Assembly (NCBI GenBank): GCA_012719455.1
Contig: JAAYAJ010000036.1
Span: forward strand, 1-56,068
DNA length: 56,068 bases
Reading direction: 5' to 3'
From: Acidobacteriota bacterium
Lineage (GTDB): Bacteria; Acidobacteriota; UBA6911
Position 1 is the first letter of the stretch, and each line of letters begins with the position of its first letter. Shown here one piece after another: positions 54,289 through 56,068 of the stretch. The notes beneath the pieces are model-generated. The model did not search any database. It was not told where the DNA came from and saw only the letters and a program-made list of their open reading frames with translations. The position numbers were made by a program, and so were the translations under genes.

Positions 54289-55562
54289 ATCCGGCATCCA
54301 GCGCGGCGGAAATTGTTATTGAAATGAAGGACTTGGCCGTGGGCTATGGCAAGAAGCGGGTCCTGTCCAATATCCATGCCAAGATAGCGAAGGGCCAATT
54401 CGTTTCACTGCTCGGACCGAACGGTGCGGGTAAAACAACACTGCTCAGGACAATTACGCGACACCTCCGGAAATTGGATGGAGTTCTGCTGCTGAACAAC
54501 AAGCCGATTGAAACCTATCGATATAAGGAGCTAGCCGCCAATCTTGCCGTTGTTCTCACGTCAAGAATAAGCACGGAGTTGTTTACCGGCTTCGAATTCG
54601 CGGCCATGGGCCGACATCCCCATACAGGATTGATGGGAAACCTTACCTTGCGTGATAAGAATATCGTATGGGAATCCCTCCGCCTGGTGAACGCGGAAAA
54701 CCTGGCAGCCCGCCCGATGAATGAACTGAGCGATGGAGAAAAACAGAAGCTGTTCATCGCCAGGGCGCTCTGCCAGGAGCCGAAAATCATCGTCCTGGAC
54801 GAACCCACGGCCCACCTTGATCTAAAACACAAAATGGAAATCATGGCCATTCTCGCCGAGTTTTGCAGAACCAAAGGAATAACGATAGTTGCTTCTTTGC
54901 ACGACGTGGGAATCGCCGCAAGGATTTCAGACCAGGTTGCGCTCATAAAGAATGGATCCGTGGTTGCATGGGGCAGTCCGGAAGAGGTGCTTCACGACGC
55001 CAATCTTTCAGATCTCTATGAGATCACTTTGGCAACTTATGACAGGCGGATTGGCACCCTGGAATTGAAATGCAGCCCGGGGACAGGAAAAGTCTTCTGC
55101 ATTTCGGGGGCGGGGACCGGAGCGGTTTTATATCGTTCGCTCGCCAGAAACAAGCTGAATGTGACAACGGGGATTCTGCACGAAAACGATATTGACTGCC
55201 ACATTGCCACCGCCCTCGGATTCACAACAATTACCGCACCTCCCTTTACAAAAATACCCGAAGGATTGCTGGAAAAATGCCTGAGTCCCATTGAAGATGC
55301 CGACTACATCCTCGACACGGGATTTCCCATCCAAGAAGCAAATAAAATGAATGTCCGGCTTCTTGAACATGCCCTGGAAGCCGGGAAACCTGTCATTTCA
55401 ATGCGAAAAGAGCGGCATTTTTTCGGTCTGCCATTGGAGGGGAAAAACGGCATCACTTTTGTAGAAAACGAACAATCGGTCCTCGACATTCTGACCGGCG
55501 CCTTCGGCCATGTCCAGGCCTCGGAAGCGCCGGCATCTTCCCAGGCGCCAACCCGGATCTAG
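54285..55562 (+). CDS. ABC importer ATPase with additional C-terminal domain, cluster 2
   Basis: 425 residues. The ATPase part (1-260) has Walker A GPNGAGKTT, signature LSDGEKQK, Walker B IIVLDEPT and a His switch in SLHDVG. From about residue 270 an extra domain of about 130 residues begins KVFCISGAGTGAVLYRSLARNKLNVTTGILHENDIDCHIATALGF and contains an ADYILDTGFPI segment. A similar, shorter extension occurs in the cluster 1 ATPase. It might sense cargo or a nucleotide; unproven. Strong AGGAGGT site and ATGA overlap with the permease. Confidence 0.87.
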   Translation: MNPASSAAEIVIEMKDLAVGYGKKRVLSNIHAKIAKGQFVSLLGPNGAGKTTLLRTITRHLRKLDGVLLLNNKPIETYRYKELAANLAVVLTSRISTELFTGFEFAAMGRHPHTGLMGNLTLRDKNIVWESLRLVNAENLAARPMNELSDGEKQKLFIARALCQEPKIIVLDEPTAHLDLKHKMEIMAILAEFCRTKGITIVASLHDVGIAARISDQVALIKNGSVVAWGSPEEVLHDANLSDLYEITLATYDRRIGTLELKCSPGTGKVFCISGAGTGAVLYRSLARNKLNVTTGILHENDIDCHIATALGFTTITAPPFTKIPEGLLEKCLSPIEDADYILDTGFPIQEANKMNVRLLEHALEAGKPVISMRKERHFFGLPLEGKNGITFVENEQSVLDILTGAFGHVQASEAPASSQAPTRI

Positions 55563-55677
55563 CCGGTGGAATATGCGAACCTTTCCTGATTCTCCGATCA
55601 TTGCCAGGCGGGAGATGCCAGGCGACGCGAATGATTCATCGCGTGAATGATTGGAGCCCGAGGACAGGATTCTATAA

Positions 55678-56068
55678 ATGAGTGTTTTTGGAATCGTTTC
55701 TGCTTGTTTTCGCAAATCCTGGTGGCTTACAGTCTGCGGGCTGATATCCATCTTCTGCCTTGAGATGCTTACTCTCTATGGCCCCCAGCTCGTGAAACAG
55801 GCTATCAATATGCTGGCAACGGGCCATGCTGACCCTGCCGCCCTGTTCCGCCTGGTGCGTACGCTTGTCGTGCTTGCCCTCGGAGTGGCGATCCTGCGTT
55901 TTTTCGGCCGTCCCATGTTCATGGCTTTCGGCCGCATTGTGGACCGGGAACTCCGTGAACAATTCCTTCAACGGGTCATAGGGCTGCCGAGAACGGTGAG
56001 CGGGAAATATTCGCCGGGCGAAATAATGGCGCGCGCCACCTATGACATCGACAACATTCAAACGGCCA
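55678..56068 (+). CDS. ABC exporter-type transmembrane protein (partial, right edge)
   Basis: The first 130 residues are visible and the frame runs off the window. Two hydrophobic helices (WWLTVCGLISIFCLEMLTLYGP; VRTLVVLALGVAILRFFGRPM) are followed by VDRELREQFLQRVIGLPRTVSGKYSPGEIMARATYDIDNIQ. This is the first coupling-helix region of type IV ABC exporters (GDIMSRxTNDID-like). A nucleotide-binding domain is expected downstream. It is 115 bp after the cluster 2 ATPase in the same direction. That gap contains a possible 25-codon frame (55573-55650) for which I claim no function. Confidence 0.78.
   Translation, partial: MSVFGIVSACFRKSWWLTVCGLISIFCLEMLTLYGPQLVKQAINMLATGHADPAALFRLVRTLVVLALGVAILRFFGRPMFMAFGRIVDRELREQFLQRVIGLPRTVSGKYSPGEIMARATYDIDNIQTA

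Noticed and set aside
1-56068. CRISPR arrays, transposases, integrases or rRNA genes
   Set aside because: None seen: no regularly spaced direct repeats, no recombinase motifs and no rRNA signature sequences were found in reading the window.

Overview
The window is one contiguous bacterial segment with two compositional parts. Positions 1 to about 39,570 are very GC-rich and hold mostly housekeeping genes. From about 39,600 to the right end the GC content is visibly lower and the genes are devoted to cofactor or metal uptake. The organism is a Gram-negative didermal bacterium, shown by lptD, an RND pump and two TonB-dependent receptors. It probably makes bacillithiol (bshC) and carries formate-tetrahydrofolate ligase (fhs). 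The combination of LptD, BshC, very high GC and Fhs would fit Acidobacteriota or a related phylum. This is inference; no rRNA or taxon-specific marker is present.

Core part, left to right. There is a two-component output module (response regulator with GGDEF domain, plus HPt), a CPBP membrane protease, tRNA-Leu(GAG), and a compact glycolytic operon transcribed leftward in the order gap-pgk-tpiA-secG. Next come a NahK-like sugar kinase, proBA, and a rightward run lptD, folK, dacB, moaD, moaE. The replication/repair pair dnaX-recR follows with the SRP RNA gene (ffs) just upstream of it and no ybaB between the two. Then come an RND efflux pair, a lipoprotein of unknown function, rqcH (NFACT), fhs, an alpha/beta hydrolase, manC-like, argG, bshC, a parvulin-type PPIase, an SSS symporter, an L,D-transpeptidase, an MFS transporter, a secreted protein of unknown function and a 5-formyl-THF cyclo-ligase.

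Accessory part. Cluster 1 is built around a divergent regulatory region at 45,390-46,020. Leftward, a classical cobalamin riboswitch with an intrinsic terminator precedes btuF-btuC-btuD, a radical SAM/SPASM protein and cbiZ, each overlapping or tightly spaced. Rightward, two compact cobalamin-riboswitch-like elements in tandem precede a BtuB-type receptor; the first is followed by an intrinsic terminator and the second lies close to the Shine-Dalgarno sequence. The logic is corrinoid uptake across both membranes followed by remodelling: CbiZ cleaves adenosylcobinamide-type corrinoids. The role of the radical SAM enzyme is open.

Cluster 2 (48,300 to the right edge) starts with a structured leader with two mutually exclusive helices. 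It encodes a second TonB-dependent receptor, a small translationally coupled ORF, a miniature CcsA-like/ResB-like membrane pair, a second substrate-binding lipoprotein/FecCD/ATPase set, and the start of an ABC exporter-type protein cut by the window edge. The CcsA-like protein has lost much of the canonical WWD signature. I regard this receptor, mini-CcsBA, importer and exporter combination as the best candidate for an undescribed system. Its substrate cannot be read from sequence.

All start sites were chosen by eye from ribosome-binding sites, overlaps and signal peptides. No database search was run.
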